Shown: piece by piece, positions 30,368 through 38,728 of the stretch
Numbering within the stretch: position 1 is the first letter of the stretch
How the letters are laid out: each line of letters starts with the position of its first letter
Source of the DNA: Kibdelosporangium persicum
GTDB taxonomy: Bacteria; Actinomycetota; Actinomycetes; Mycobacteriales; Pseudonocardiaceae
Assembly: GCF_013280595.1 (NCBI RefSeq)
Contig: NZ_JAAATY010000041.1
Coordinates: forward strand, 1-64,000
Reading direction: 5' to 3'
DNA: 64,000 nt
The notes under the pieces: generated by a model
Seen by the model: only the letters and a program-made list of their open reading frames with translations
Databases searched by the model: none
Told to the model about the DNA's origin: nothing
Program-made: the position numbers and the translations under genes

Positions 30368-31561
30368 TCAGTCGGTGGTCCTGATGTCGATTTCGGAGTG
30401 CAGCGTGCGGTGCACCGGGCACTTGTCGGCGATCTCCAGCAGGCGTTGCCGTTGCCGGCCGGTCAGATCGCCCACGAGGTGGATCGTGCGGTCGATCCGG
30501 TCGAGCATGCCGGTCCTGGTCTCGCAGCCGGCACAGTCCTCGGCGTGAATCCGTGAGTGGTGCAAGTGGACCGAAACGTGCTTGAGCGGTAACTGCTTGC
30601 GTTCAGCGTACATCCGTATCGTCATCGAGGTGCACGCGCCGAGCGCGGCCAGGAGCAAGTCGTACGGCGTCGGCCCGCTGTCGTTGCCGACCGGCACAGG
30701 CTCGTCGGCGACGAAGACGTGTTCACCCACAGTGACACGCTGCTCGAGCGGACCGTCGCCGTTCTCCGACACCACCACCGTGCCCTCGGTCGGCTCGTCG
30801 GTCTTCACAGCGTAGCGGGTCACCCACGCCCCGAGCATGTGCGCGACGTAGTCGGCGTCCTCGCGTCTGGTGAGCAGGTGATTGGCACCGTCCAGGGCGA
30901 CGAACGATTTCGGGTGCCGCGCCGCCTCGAAGATCCGCCTCGCGTTGGTGATATCGACGTATTCGTCCGTCGGCGAATGCATGACGAGCAGCGCGGCGTC
31001 GAGCTCGCTGATCCGCTCGGCCTGCGGCTGCTCGGCGATGTCGTCGAGGAACTGCTTGCGGATGCAGAAGGTCCGCCCCGCCAGCACCACGTCGGCCTGG
31101 CCCGTCCGCTCGATCTCGGCCGGGCTCTCGCCGAGCAGATGCCGGACGTGCGCCGGGTCGGCGGGCGCGCCGATGGTCGCCACCGCCCGCACCTCCGGCA
31201 CCAGACGCGCGGCGGCGAGCACCGCGGCGCCGCCCAAGGAATGTCCGATCAGGACAGTGGGAGCGCCGGAGCCGGTCCGCAGATGGTCCGCGGCGAGCAC
31301 CAGATCCTGGACGTTGGACGTGAAGGTGGTGTTGCCGAAGTCCCCGCCGGACCCGCCAAGCCCGGTGAAGTCGAAGCGCAGAACGGCAATCCCGTACTCG
31401 GTGAGCGCCCGCGAGATCCGCGTCGCCGCCACCACGTCCTTGCCGCACGTGAAGCAGTGCGCGAACAAGGCGTACGTCCGGATATCGCCTTCCGGCAGTT
31501 CCAGCCGCGCCGCCAGCGTCTCCCCGTGCGACCCGGTGAACTCGACCTTCTTGCTCCGCAT
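30368..31561 (-). CDS. alpha/beta-hydrolase fused to an OsmC-family domain
   Basis: 397 aa. The N-terminal half is an alpha/beta-hydrolase with nucleophile elbow IGHSLGGAA. It also has an unusual early Cys ([11 protein letters not shown]), which is typical of this fusion family. The C-terminal half (about 275-397) is an OsmC/Ohr-type peroxiredoxin domain with both reactive Cys residues ([12 protein letters not shown] and DKCPVHRTL). The pair suggests a thiol peroxidase or organic hydroperoxide detoxification enzyme with a linked esterase. Start ATG 31561 is favoured by GAAGGG upstream. It stands alone. Confidence 0.85.
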   Translation of the reverse strand: MRSKKVEFTGSHGETLAARLELPEGDIRTYALFAHCFTCGKDVVAATRISRALTEYGIAVLRFDFTGLGGSGGDFGNTTFTSNVQDLVLAADHLRTGSGAPTVLIGHSLGGAAVLAAARLVPEVRAVATIGAPADPAHVRHLLGESPAEIERTGQADVVLAGRTFCIRKQFLDDIAEQPQAERISELDAALLVMHSPTDEYVDITNARRIFEAARHPKSFVALDGANHLLTRREDADYVAHMLGAWVTRYAVKTDEPTEGTVVVSENGDGPLEQRVTVGEHVFVADEPVPVGNDSGPTPYDLLLAALGACTSMTIRMYAERKQLPLKHVSVHLHHSRIHAEDCAGCETRTGMLDRIDRTIHLVGDLTGRQRQRLLEIADKCPVHRTLHSEIDIRTTD

Positions 31562-31582
31562 CCCCCAGCCCTTCGCCAATGG

Positions 31583-32860
31583 TCACCCAGTATGCCTGAC
31601 CTGTCCACAGATCTTCGCCACCGCGGCGCTGGCGCTGGCGGCGACCGTCGGCACGCTCGGGACGACAAAAGTCGTGTCGGCCGGATCACTGCCGAGCACG
31701 TGCACTGGTCCAGTCGCCCCGGAGTCCGGGTTCACGGCGTTCAGCACGACGTCCGCGGTCAACTCGCCGGACCCGCTGATGTGGAATCCCCTGCTGGTGG
31801 CCTCGATCCCGGGAATCCCGGCGAGCAGCCGCAGCTGCCCGGAGTCGAGCAGCCGCAGGACGATCTCGGCGTTGACGGGGACCATGGGGGAGGCCAGGCT
31901 GGTGATGGCCCGGAAGTGGCCGGTGCGCAGCATGTCGCGGTCGGCGTCGGGAAGCCGTCGCCAGGCCGCCGGTCCGAGGGTATGGATACCGACCGCCAGC
32001 ATCCGGCGGCCGAGGTAGTCGGAGTCCACCTCGGACAGTTGCCGCCGAAGCCGCTCGACAGGATCTTCGGTCCGGGTGATCTCGCCGGCCAGCGGTGCGA
32101 GGTCCTGTCCATGCGTCGCCAGTTCAGCCCGCAGCAACGAGGCCAGGCCGTCGAACGTTCCCGGCAAGTTCTCCGCGATGAGGTGCTGGAATTCGAGTTT
32201 GACCGGCGTCTGTTGCACGGAAGGCAGCACGCCGTTGCGGGACAACAACGTGATCGGTCCACTGTGCCCTGTGGCCGCCAGTGCGACCGCGATGTCGACC
32301 GCGGTCAACCCACTACCGATCACGACGACATGACTGTCGGTGGGAACACCGTCCAAGGTCCGCGCGAGCGGATACGGCTCGAGCACGAAACCTTCGCGCC
32401 CGGAAAGCCCATAGTGGTCGGAAGGCGTTCCGCCGCCCACGCACACCAGAACGTGGTCCATCGTGGTCTGTAGTGCCGAGTAGTCAGTCACCCGGTCGTT
32501 GACGACCTTGACCTCAGTACCTCGTTCCCGCAGCCGCCTGATCGCAGTCAGGGCCGTAGCTTCCAGATACTCGCCATACACGGCACGCGGCACAATCGGC
32601 ACTCCCAAGGATGTGTCGAGATACCCTTCGCGGTCTGCCAACCACCGCCAGTAATGCTCCCGATCACCGTGGCGGATCGACATGAGGGCTGGCGGCGCGT
32701 TCACGCGCACCGCCTCCAGGTCCGGCTGGTATGCACGCCCACGCCACATCCACGGCGAGCTCTCGAACACGGTGATGCCACTTGGTGTTGGCTCGGCCAG
32801 GGACAAGGCGTCGAGCACACTCACGCCTGCCGCCCCGGCTCCGATGATCCCGATCCGCAT
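31583..32860 (-). CDS. FAD/NAD(P)-binding protein
   Basis: 425 aa. It has two dinucleotide-binding motifs: MRIGIIGAGAAGVSVLDAL at the start and VVIGSGLTAVDIAVALA near residue 180. The layout (NAD_binding_9-like) is that of FAD-dependent oxidoreductases whose substrate is unknown. ATG 32860 puts the first Rossmann strand at residue 2; an upstream in-frame ATG (32950) would add 30 residues of poor coding character. It is divergent from the LuxR gene and could be its target (inference). Confidence 0.75.
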   Translation of the reverse strand: MRIGIIGAGAAGVSVLDALSLAEPTPSGITVFESSPWMWRGRAYQPDLEAVRVNAPPALMSIRHGDREHYWRWLADREGYLDTSLGVPIVPRAVYGEYLEATALTAIRRLRERGTEVKVVNDRVTDYSALQTTMDHVLVCVGGGTPSDHYGLSGREGFVLEPYPLARTLDGVPTDSHVVVIGSGLTAVDIAVALAATGHSGPITLLSRNGVLPSVQQTPVKLEFQHLIAENLPGTFDGLASLLRAELATHGQDLAPLAGEITRTEDPVERLRRQLSEVDSDYLGRRMLAVGIHTLGPAAWRRLPDADRDMLRTGHFRAITSLASPMVPVNAEIVLRLLDSGQLRLLAGIPGIEATSRGFHISGSGELTADVVLNAVNPDSGATGPVHVLGSDPADTTFVVPSVPTVAASASAAVAKICGQVRHTG

Positions 32861-32948
32861 GCCGGAAAGGTTCACCCGCGCCGGCGGCCGGTTCCATCCC
32901 CCGTTCTCGGGGTTGTCGACCGTGGTGTCGAAGACGAAGATCGAGGTC

Positions 32949-33998
32949 ATGAGGGCACCGGACGCGCTTACACTGTTCGCCCAAGCATCCGCGGGATTAC
33001 GCCGTCAGGTGCCGTTCGACGCAGCGATCTGGCAGGCCACCGACCCGGCCACCGGACTGGTCACCGCGCCGATGCGCGCCGAGAACCTCGGTGAGGACGG
33101 CTGTGCGACCTACTGGGACTGCGAGTTGCTGACGGAGAAGGTGAACCTGTTCCGTGACCTCGCCCGTGCTGAGGTCCCAGTCGCCGCACTCCGTGAAAGC
33201 ACAGCTGACGCACCGGAACACAGCACCACATACCGCCAGTTCCTCCGGCCACGCGGCTTGGACGATGAACTACGAGCCGTGTTGCGTGTCGACGGCCAGT
33301 GGTGGGGCCAGGTCAGCCTTTTCCGTGCCCGAGGACGGAAACGCTTCAGCCGTAAGGAGATCACCACCGTCGCGGACCTCACGTCGCCCCTCGCCGAGAG
33401 TCTCCGGTCGTTCGCCTTGCCTGCACCGGGACCGGCCTGCCCCGCTCGCGGTCCCGGCCTGCTCCTCTTCGACGCCACCGGCACGTTGCTGTCGATCAAC
33501 GACGAGGCCCGCGAGTTCCTGGAAGCCATGCCGCCAGGTCCGTCATCCCCGGCCCAGCTGGGCATCCATGTCCCAGCATGGATCCACAGCACCGCAGCCA
33601 ACGCCCTGATTGAAGACGGCACACGCATCCGTGCCCGCGACCGCGCAGGCCGTTGGCTGGTGTTCCACGCTTCCTGCCTGCGGGACGCGAACGGAACGCC
33701 CGCCCAGACAGTGGTCGTGATCGAACCCGCGAAGGCCACCGAGGTTGCCTCACTGCTGACGGCGGCGTACGGCCTGACAGACCGCGAGGTGGAGATCACG
33801 CAGCTCATCGCCCGCGGCCTGTCCACCGCCCAACTCGCCAGCAGCTTGCACCTCTCGCAGCACACCGTCCGTGACCACGTGAAGGCGATCTTCGCCAAGA
33901 CGAGCGTCAGCAGCCGTGGCGAACTCGTCGCCAAGCTCTACACCGAGCACTACAGGACACTGAACCCGGACGCCCGTCTGCGAGTCTGGCACGAATAG
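32949..33998 (+). CDS. LuxR-family transcriptional regulator
   Basis: 349 aa. The C-terminal 65 residues are the LuxR HTH (YGLTDREVEITQLIARGLST, then HTVRDHVKAIFAKTSV). The first 160 residues look GAF-like, and a PAS-like strand-helix region (DATGTLLSINDEAREFLEAM) lies at about 180-275. This points to a sensor of a small ligand or redox state. ATG 32949 has GAGG 2 nt upstream; a GTG 24 nt earlier is also possible. The 3' end abuts the convergent hydrolase gene with no gap. Confidence 0.82.
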   Translation: MRAPDALTLFAQASAGLRRQVPFDAAIWQATDPATGLVTAPMRAENLGEDGCATYWDCELLTEKVNLFRDLARAEVPVAALRESTADAPEHSTTYRQFLRPRGLDDELRAVLRVDGQWWGQVSLFRARGRKRFSRKEITTVADLTSPLAESLRSFALPAPGPACPARGPGLLLFDATGTLLSINDEAREFLEAMPPGPSSPAQLGIHVPAWIHSTAANALIEDGTRIRARDRAGRWLVFHASCLRDANGTPAQTVVVIEPAKATEVASLLTAAYGLTDREVEITQLIARGLSTAQLASSLHLSQHTVRDHVKAIFAKTSVSSRGELVAKLYTEHYRTLNPDARLRVWHE

Positions 33999-34868
33999 TC
34001 AGGTGTTGATCCAGTCCAGGACGATCCTGGCGACCTCGGCCGGCTGGTCCAGCTGCATGAAGTGCCCCGCTCCGGGAATGATCCGCACGGACGAGCCAGG
34101 CGCAAGCCCGGCCTCGGCATCAGCGAAGTACTCCGGCGGAATGCACCCGTCGTCCTCACCGGCAAGGACAAGCAGCGGAATGTCCGCGGGCACCTCACTG
34201 CGCGCGGCCAGTGGCCCCAACTCCGGATCGTGCAGCGCCCGGTCGAAGTTCCCCCGGTAGATCCGCAACGCGTTGCGAAGCAGCCGAGGATCGCCGTACA
34301 CGGCGTGCACCCGCTCCCGGTGCTCGCCGGGGTCAAGCCCAGGCGACCACGTCGACCACAGATAGTCGACCAGGCGCCGATCAGTCTCCAGGACGGCCTC
34401 GGCGATGTCCGGCAACTGGAAGAGCCACATGTAGAACAACCTTTGCTGCTGGGCGGGATCGCTCAGCATCGCAGGCAACGTCCTCGGCGGCGGAACCGCC
34501 ATGGTCACCCCACGCCGCAGCCGCTCGGGCCAGACAGCCGCCAGCCGCCCGACAATCCCGGCACCGATGTCGTGCCCGATCATGTCGACAGGAGCATCCG
34601 GCGACAACGCCTCGGCGACCGCGGCGCCGTCCGCCGCGAGCGTGAGCCCGTCCCCATAGGGCATCTGCTCCGCTGTCGCCGGATGATGCCCACGCAGGAA
34701 CGGCGCCACCACTCGCCGCCCCGCGGCGACCAGATGCTCCGCGAGCGGCCCAAACGTGGCAGGGTGGTCGGGAAAACCATGCCAGCAGACGACAACAGGC
34801 CCGTCTCCGGCGACAAGGGCGGGAAAGTCGAGCCGGTCCGTCCGGATCACGATCTCTTCGAAGTCCAC
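33999..34868 (-). CDS. alpha/beta-hydrolase, epoxide hydrolase/haloalkane dehalogenase-like
   Basis: 289 aa. The nucleophile elbow reads GHDIGAG (Asp100) instead of GxSxG. Asp here is typical of epoxide hydrolases and haloalkane dehalogenases. The HG oxyanion motif is at residues 30-31, and the late acid and His are in EDDGCIPPEY and GAGHFMQLDQP. The GTG start lacks a ribosome site. The substrate is unknown. Confidence 0.8.
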   Translation of the reverse strand: MDFEEIVIRTDRLDFPALVAGDGPVVVCWHGFPDHPATFGPLAEHLVAAGRRVVAPFLRGHHPATAEQMPYGDGLTLAADGAAVAEALSPDAPVDMIGHDIGAGIVGRLAAVWPERLRRGVTMAVPPPRTLPAMLSDPAQQQRLFYMWLFQLPDIAEAVLETDRRLVDYLWSTWSPGLDPGEHRERVHAVYGDPRLLRNALRIYRGNFDRALHDPELGPLAARSEVPADIPLLVLAGEDDGCIPPEYFADAEAGLAPGSSVRIIPGAGHFMQLDQPAEVARIVLDWINT

Positions 34869-35134
34869 GATCGAAATCTAGCGACATTCGGCTGTGGCCG
34901 TCGCGGTTCCCGCCGACTCGGCGGCCACCGGTCCCCGGGCCGATGGCCGCCGCCGAGGTCGGCCACCGCGTCCTGAGTGGTCAATTGATGGTCAACCCGG
35001 TCATTTTCGTGACTCTGCGAAGTTCTTGGCAGACAGGGCATGGACGATCATGCCAGGTTCTGCGCGGCGGTCACGACAAGACCGCTGTGCCGCGCTGACG
35101 GCATGTCGCCATCACGAAGGACAAGAGAGCCACG

Positions 35135-36574
35135 ATGAGTGGACCCCACCACACCCAGTACAACAGCAGTAACGGCGGACCGGTATACGCCAGCCAGGGT
35201 ATTCAGAACATCTACCTCAGCGAGGTGATCGATCACTTCGAAAAGGGCAGCCGTGCGTTGAAGGGCAAGCTGTACCCGAACGCGGTCGCGGAGTTCGAGG
35301 AGGCCGTCACCACGGCCGCGCGGGCCGGGCTCGAGAACGATCCAGCCGCTCAGGCCAAGATCGCGCAGGCGCACTTCTTCGCCGCCTTGGCCCTGCTGGG
35401 CGGACGCAACCCCGGTGACCGGGGGCCGGAGGAGATCCAGCGCATCGAACGGCACCTGGAGCAGGTCATGAACTACGCCGATGAGTCGTCGGTGTGTCAG
35501 GCCAAGGTGCTGTGGGCGATCGTCAACGAGGACTACTACGCCGCCTACGGCATGCATCCGGTCAAGGAGGAGGCCGCGGACTTCGGGCAGAGCCTCGAGA
35601 ACCTTTCACCCGGCGACCTCGAACCGTTCGTCACCCACCTCACGCGGGTCACCGGGGCGACGTGGAACTCATTGTGTGACAGGGCAGTCGCCTACGGCAT
35701 GATGCCGCCGCCCGTGGTGCAGACGGAAGTGCGGCGCGTTGTCGATCCGCATCGGCCCGTGGCTGTGAAGAAGTACTTCACCCACACTCCCCGCCACCGG
35801 AGTAGTGCCGGGTACATCGCCGCGTTCGCCGGTGCCGGGGTGCTGATCGTCGCCGGCCTGGCGATGCAGAACTTCGGGACGTTGTTGTTCGTCGTCGGTG
35901 GTGGCTGGCTGGCGAAGTGGGGATTCGAGGAACTCGGGCGGTACCGCGAGTACCTGCGCAGGTTCCGTGAGGCTGAGCCGAAACCGAGCGACCGGCAGCT
36001 CGACGAGTGGCTGCGGGAGGACATCGCGGTCATATCCCGGCGTGCCGGGGAGCGTGTCCGGCTCAACGCCGAACTGACCGCGCAGGGTGGTGACCTCGTC
36101 TACCCGATCCAGGTCGTGGTGGGAATCCCGTCCGGCAACCAGGCGGTCAGTCACCGCCTCCGAGTCCGGCCGGGCGCGGACGGAATGGTCCGTGCGAACA
36201 CCTACGACGTTCTGATCATGTTCCTGACGAACAACCTGATCAGCATCTACCGCTGCATTCTCGACAACCACACGGGCGAGGCGGTGTACGAGGAGAACAC
36301 CGAGTATCACTACCGGGACATCGTCGGCGTCTCGTCCCAGTCCATCCCGATCCCCGAGGTGCTGGCGGATCTGCTCGCGGAGATCGACGAGAACTACAAG
36401 AACGTGCCGCTGGCCCAGACGTTCCGGCTGTCGATCACCAGCGGTGAGTCGCTGTCGGTGGCGACCGGCTTCCGCCGTCCGGAAGACGGCCTGACCGGCG
36501 ACATCGCCTGGGGCAACAACGCCAGGTCGCTGGACGTCATCAAGAAGATGATCAGAGCGAGGCACACGGCATGA
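35135..36574 (+). CDS. membrane protein with N-terminal amyloid-signalling-like motif and helical domain
   Basis: 479 aa, no family recognised. Residues 9-28 carry an N-terminal motif (NGGPVYASQGIQNIY) shared with the next gene and with the convergent SEFIR gene. Residues 30-190 are TPR-like helices (YPNAVAEFEEAVTTAARAG). Two membrane segments lie at about 226-264 (AGVLIVAGLAMQ and GTLLFVVGGGWLA). The last 190 residues are a mixed soluble domain. The layout suggests a membrane-bound sensor or effector recruited through the motif. ATG 35135 has AGAGAG upstream. It overlaps the next gene by ATGA, forming a two-gene operon. Confidence 0.7.
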   Translation: MSGPHHTQYNSSNGGPVYASQGIQNIYLSEVIDHFEKGSRALKGKLYPNAVAEFEEAVTTAARAGLENDPAAQAKIAQAHFFAALALLGGRNPGDRGPEEIQRIERHLEQVMNYADESSVCQAKVLWAIVNEDYYAAYGMHPVKEEAADFGQSLENLSPGDLEPFVTHLTRVTGATWNSLCDRAVAYGMMPPPVVQTEVRRVVDPHRPVAVKKYFTHTPRHRSSAGYIAAFAGAGVLIVAGLAMQNFGTLLFVVGGGWLAKWGFEELGRYREYLRRFREAEPKPSDRQLDEWLREDIAVISRRAGERVRLNAELTAQGGDLVYPIQVVVGIPSGNQAVSHRLRVRPGADGMVRANTYDVLIMFLTNNLISIYRCILDNHTGEAVYEENTEYHYRDIVGVSSQSIPIPEVLADLLAEIDENYKNVPLAQTFRLSITSGESLSVATGFRRPEDGLTGDIAWGNNARSLDVIKKMIRARHTA

Positions 36575-36948
36575 CGAACCCGATGCGTGCGGCCGCGCAA
36601 GCTATCGCCGGTGAACTCGAATCCGGCGCGTGGCACGCGATTCAAGCGGATGTCGTCCGGTTGTTCCCGGACGTCCCGGCCTTCGGCAGCCAGCTACGGG
36701 CCGACGCGGACGTCCTGGCATCCACGGCCGGTGGTGAGCGGCAGCGCCTGATACGCGACGTCGCGGCGGCATGGGAACACAGGCTCGCAATGGTGGTGAG
36801 CCGGAATCCCGCGCTGGAGGCCTCGGTCATGAAGCTCGCCGAGCGCGCGGCGCCCCGGACGGCCTTCACCCAGAACAACACCCCGGCGAACGGCGGCATT
36901 GTCTTCGCCAACCAGGGCGGACCGCAGAACGTCTACCGAACACCGTGA
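36571..36948 (+). CDS. small helical adaptor with C-terminal amyloid-signalling-like motif
   Basis: 125 aa. A helical domain (about 5-92, with ESGAWHAIQADVVRLF and AAAWEHRLAMVVSRNP) resembles small Streptomyces-type proteins that end in repeat-like signalling motifs. The C-terminus (101-123) is NGGIVFANQGGPQNVY after QNNTPA. It matches the N-terminal motif of the preceding protein and the C-terminus of the SEFIR protein at 37092. It fits an adaptor that relays homotypic assembly (inference). It is translationally coupled to the upstream gene and followed by a strong hairpin. Confidence 0.7.
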   Translation: MTNPMRAAAQAIAGELESGAWHAIQADVVRLFPDVPAFGSQLRADADVLASTAGGERQRLIRDVAAAWEHRLAMVVSRNPALEASVMKLAERAAPRTAFTQNNTPANGGIVFANQGGPQNVYRTP

Positions 36949-36951
36949 CAG

Positions 36952-36991
36952 CACTGGTGGCCTTTGTGCCTGACCACAAAGGCCACCAGTG
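36952..36991. terminator. 17-bp perfect hairpin, bidirectional terminator
   Basis: CACTGGTGGCCTTTGTG (36952-36968) and its exact complement (36975-36991) enclose a 6-nt loop. It begins 4 nt after the adaptor stop and lies 100 nt past the end of the convergent SEFIR gene. It should therefore end transcripts from both sides. Confidence 0.85.
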
Positions 36992-37091
36992 GGTTGACGC
37001 GCCACGCCCCGGAACGCCGGCCTTGCCCCACTGTGCCAACGGGACCGTCGCGGACGTTCGATTCCGCTGTCCGACAGGGCCTTCTGTGACT

Positions 37092-37751
37092 TCAGAGGCA
37101 GGAGGGATCCGGATCGTCCGGCCGGTCCGGCCGGACTTCCGGCCGGCGCGAGAAGTGCAGGTCACCAGCCTGCACAGCGAAGACAGTCCCGCCCGCGGAA
37201 GCGTTGTTGACCTGTGTGGCTCCGTGGGGCCGTGACGTGGTTGGCGGACGCTCCGGACCGGAGGCGGAACCGGTCGCGGCCGTGACGGGTTGCTGGGTCA
37301 GTACTCTGATCAACGAGGCCGCGCCGGCGGTCGTGATGTCCTTGATCTCGTAGTGGTCCGCTGTGCGTGGCTGGAGGAAGAAGGGGATTTCGTCGGCTGT
37401 GTGTCCCGGCAGCAGCACCGGGAGGACCCGACGTGTCCAGTGTGGACGGTCCTGTTGGAACATCTCCCGCAGCGCGGTGACTTCCGCCTGGGCTCCACGG
37501 TTCTCATCGGCCGCGACGTCGCCGTCGCCCACCTTCTTGTACCGTGCCGAAGCGACTACGACTACGTAGTCCGCCAACGTGATCTGGCGCTGGCCCCAGA
37601 CGTACCAGTCCTTGCGTTCGTGGGTGTCCCACGCGTCGAGCCGCACGTCGAGTCCGTGCGCCCGCAGGAGGTTGGCCAGGGCGAGCACTTGGTTCTTGTG
37701 CTCTTCCGAGTCGTGGGTGTACGTCACGAACACCCGGGTAGGTCGAGCCAT
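37092..37751 (-). CDS. SEFIR/TIR-like protein with C-terminal amyloid-signalling-like motif
   Basis: 219 aa. Residues 5-150 are a SEFIR (TIR-related) domain: RVFVTYTHDSEEHKNQV, LDVRLDAWD, DYVVVVASARY, and NRGAQAEVTAL with a possible active-site Glu90. A Pro/Ser-rich linker precedes the C-terminal motif GGTVFAVQAGDLHF (187-200). This effector-linker-motif order is what is known for effectors activated by templated amyloid assembly in NLR systems. A GAGGA ribosome site precedes the ATG, and it lies 13 nt downstream of the Crp-type regulator gene on the same strand. Confidence 0.78.
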   Translation of the reverse strand: MARPTRVFVTYTHDSEEHKNQVLALANLLRAHGLDVRLDAWDTHERKDWYVWGQRQITLADYVVVVASARYKKVGDGDVAADENRGAQAEVTALREMFQQDRPHWTRRVLPVLLPGHTADEIPFFLQPRTADHYEIKDITTAGAASLIRVLTQQPVTAATGSASGPERPPTTSRPHGATQVNNASAGGTVFAVQAGDLHFSRRPEVRPDRPDDPDPSCL

Positions 37752-37764
37752 GCACAGTCCTCGT

Positions 37765-38469
37765 TCAGCAGGAATGGTGGTTCGCTGGTTGGGCGATCGA
37801 GCGGAGGCGGTCCGGGTCGATCACCCGGCACACCGCCCGGTGGATGTCGATGATCTTCTTGTCCCGGAACTCGTGCAACGCTTTCGCGACCGACACGCGG
37901 GAGGCTCCGACGGCTTCGGCGATGTCTGTCTGGGTCAGGTGCACAGCATATCCTGGTCCGGTGCCGGATCGTTCGCCGTATGTGGCGGCGTCGAGCAACC
38001 AGCAGGCGGTGCGGGTTCTGACGTCGTATACGCCGGATTCCAGGCGTCGCTGGTCGGATTCGCGCAACCGGCTGATCAGGATGTGGATCAGGTCGGCCGC
38101 CACTTCCGGCGTCCGGCCCACCAGTCGCGCGAATTCGGCGCGGCTGACCGAGACCGCCTCACCGTCCGACAGCGCCGTCACCGTAGCGGACCTGCCGTGA
38201 CCGTCGATCGCGGCGGACTCGCCGAGCAGGTCGCCGGGGCCTCGGATGGCCAGGATGACGCTTTTGCCGCACGGCGCCGTCACGGTGACCTTCACGTGTC
38301 CTCTCGTGATCAGCAGGACCGTCGCGGCGGCTTCCGCCTCGCGGAACAGCTTCTCGCCGCTTGACCACGTAAGACGTGTCCCGGCGGCACGTAGCCTCGC
38401 CTGCACGTTCGGGATGTCGGGATTTCCGGCCAAGGACGGTGACTCCTCTTCACGACCCGGTGTACTCAC
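37765..38469 (-). CDS. Crp/Fnr-family transcriptional regulator
   Basis: 234 aa. A cyclic-nucleotide-binding beta-barrel (about 30-140, GDLLGESAAIDGHGRSATV) is joined by a long helix to a C-terminal wHTH (TQTDIAEAVGASRVSVAKALHE). The phosphate-binding cassette GESAAIDGHGRSA is close to the GExA...RSA pattern of cAMP-binding CRPs, so it may bind a nucleotide. The start is uncertain; GTG 38469 gives a normal N-terminus, and a GTG at 38532 would add 21 residues. Placed before the SEFIR gene, it may sense a nucleotide signal that controls that effector (inference). Confidence 0.8.
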   Translation of the reverse strand: MSTPGREEESPSLAGNPDIPNVQARLRAAGTRLTWSSGEKLFREAEAAATVLLITRGHVKVTVTAPCGKSVILAIRGPGDLLGESAAIDGHGRSATVTALSDGEAVSVSRAEFARLVGRTPEVAADLIHILISRLRESDQRRLESGVYDVRTRTACWLLDAATYGERSGTGPGYAVHLTQTDIAEAVGASRVSVAKALHEFRDKKIIDIHRAVCRVIDPDRLRSIAQPANHHSC

Positions 38470-38728
38470 CTGAACGGGTGAACAGCGGTGGAGTGTGTGA
38501 CATGCAAACGATGTGTGGGAATTCGTCCTCACGATTCGTGCGCCGCATGGTCGCTTTTGGCCGGTGAACGGTAGATCGAGTTCATCCGGAACGATTGTCG
38601 GACGGCGTTCGTGTGACGAATCCGTGCCGCACGGCAGTGTGTCGTGTATCTGTCAGCTTTCCGGCAGTTGCCTTCCCGGTGTGCCTGGGGGAATCGTGGC
38701 AGACGTCTGGCACGCGGGCAGGAGGGTG

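Noticed and set aside
32860-32950. Earlier ATG (32950) for the FAD/NAD(P)-binding protein
   Set aside because: The extra 30 residues are unlike the family and overlap the divergent LuxR start; ATG 32860 places the Rossmann strand at the N-terminus.
35040-35138. 32-codon plus-strand ORF ending in an ATGA overlap with the membrane protein gene
   Set aside because: Composition is Arg/Thr/Cys-rich and irregular, and the overlap is easily fortuitous; the region more probably holds the promoter.
37765-38532. Longer version of the Crp-type regulator from GTG 38532
   Set aside because: The added residues are Cys/His-rich and unlike the family; GTG 38469 gives a normal N-terminus, though this is not certain.
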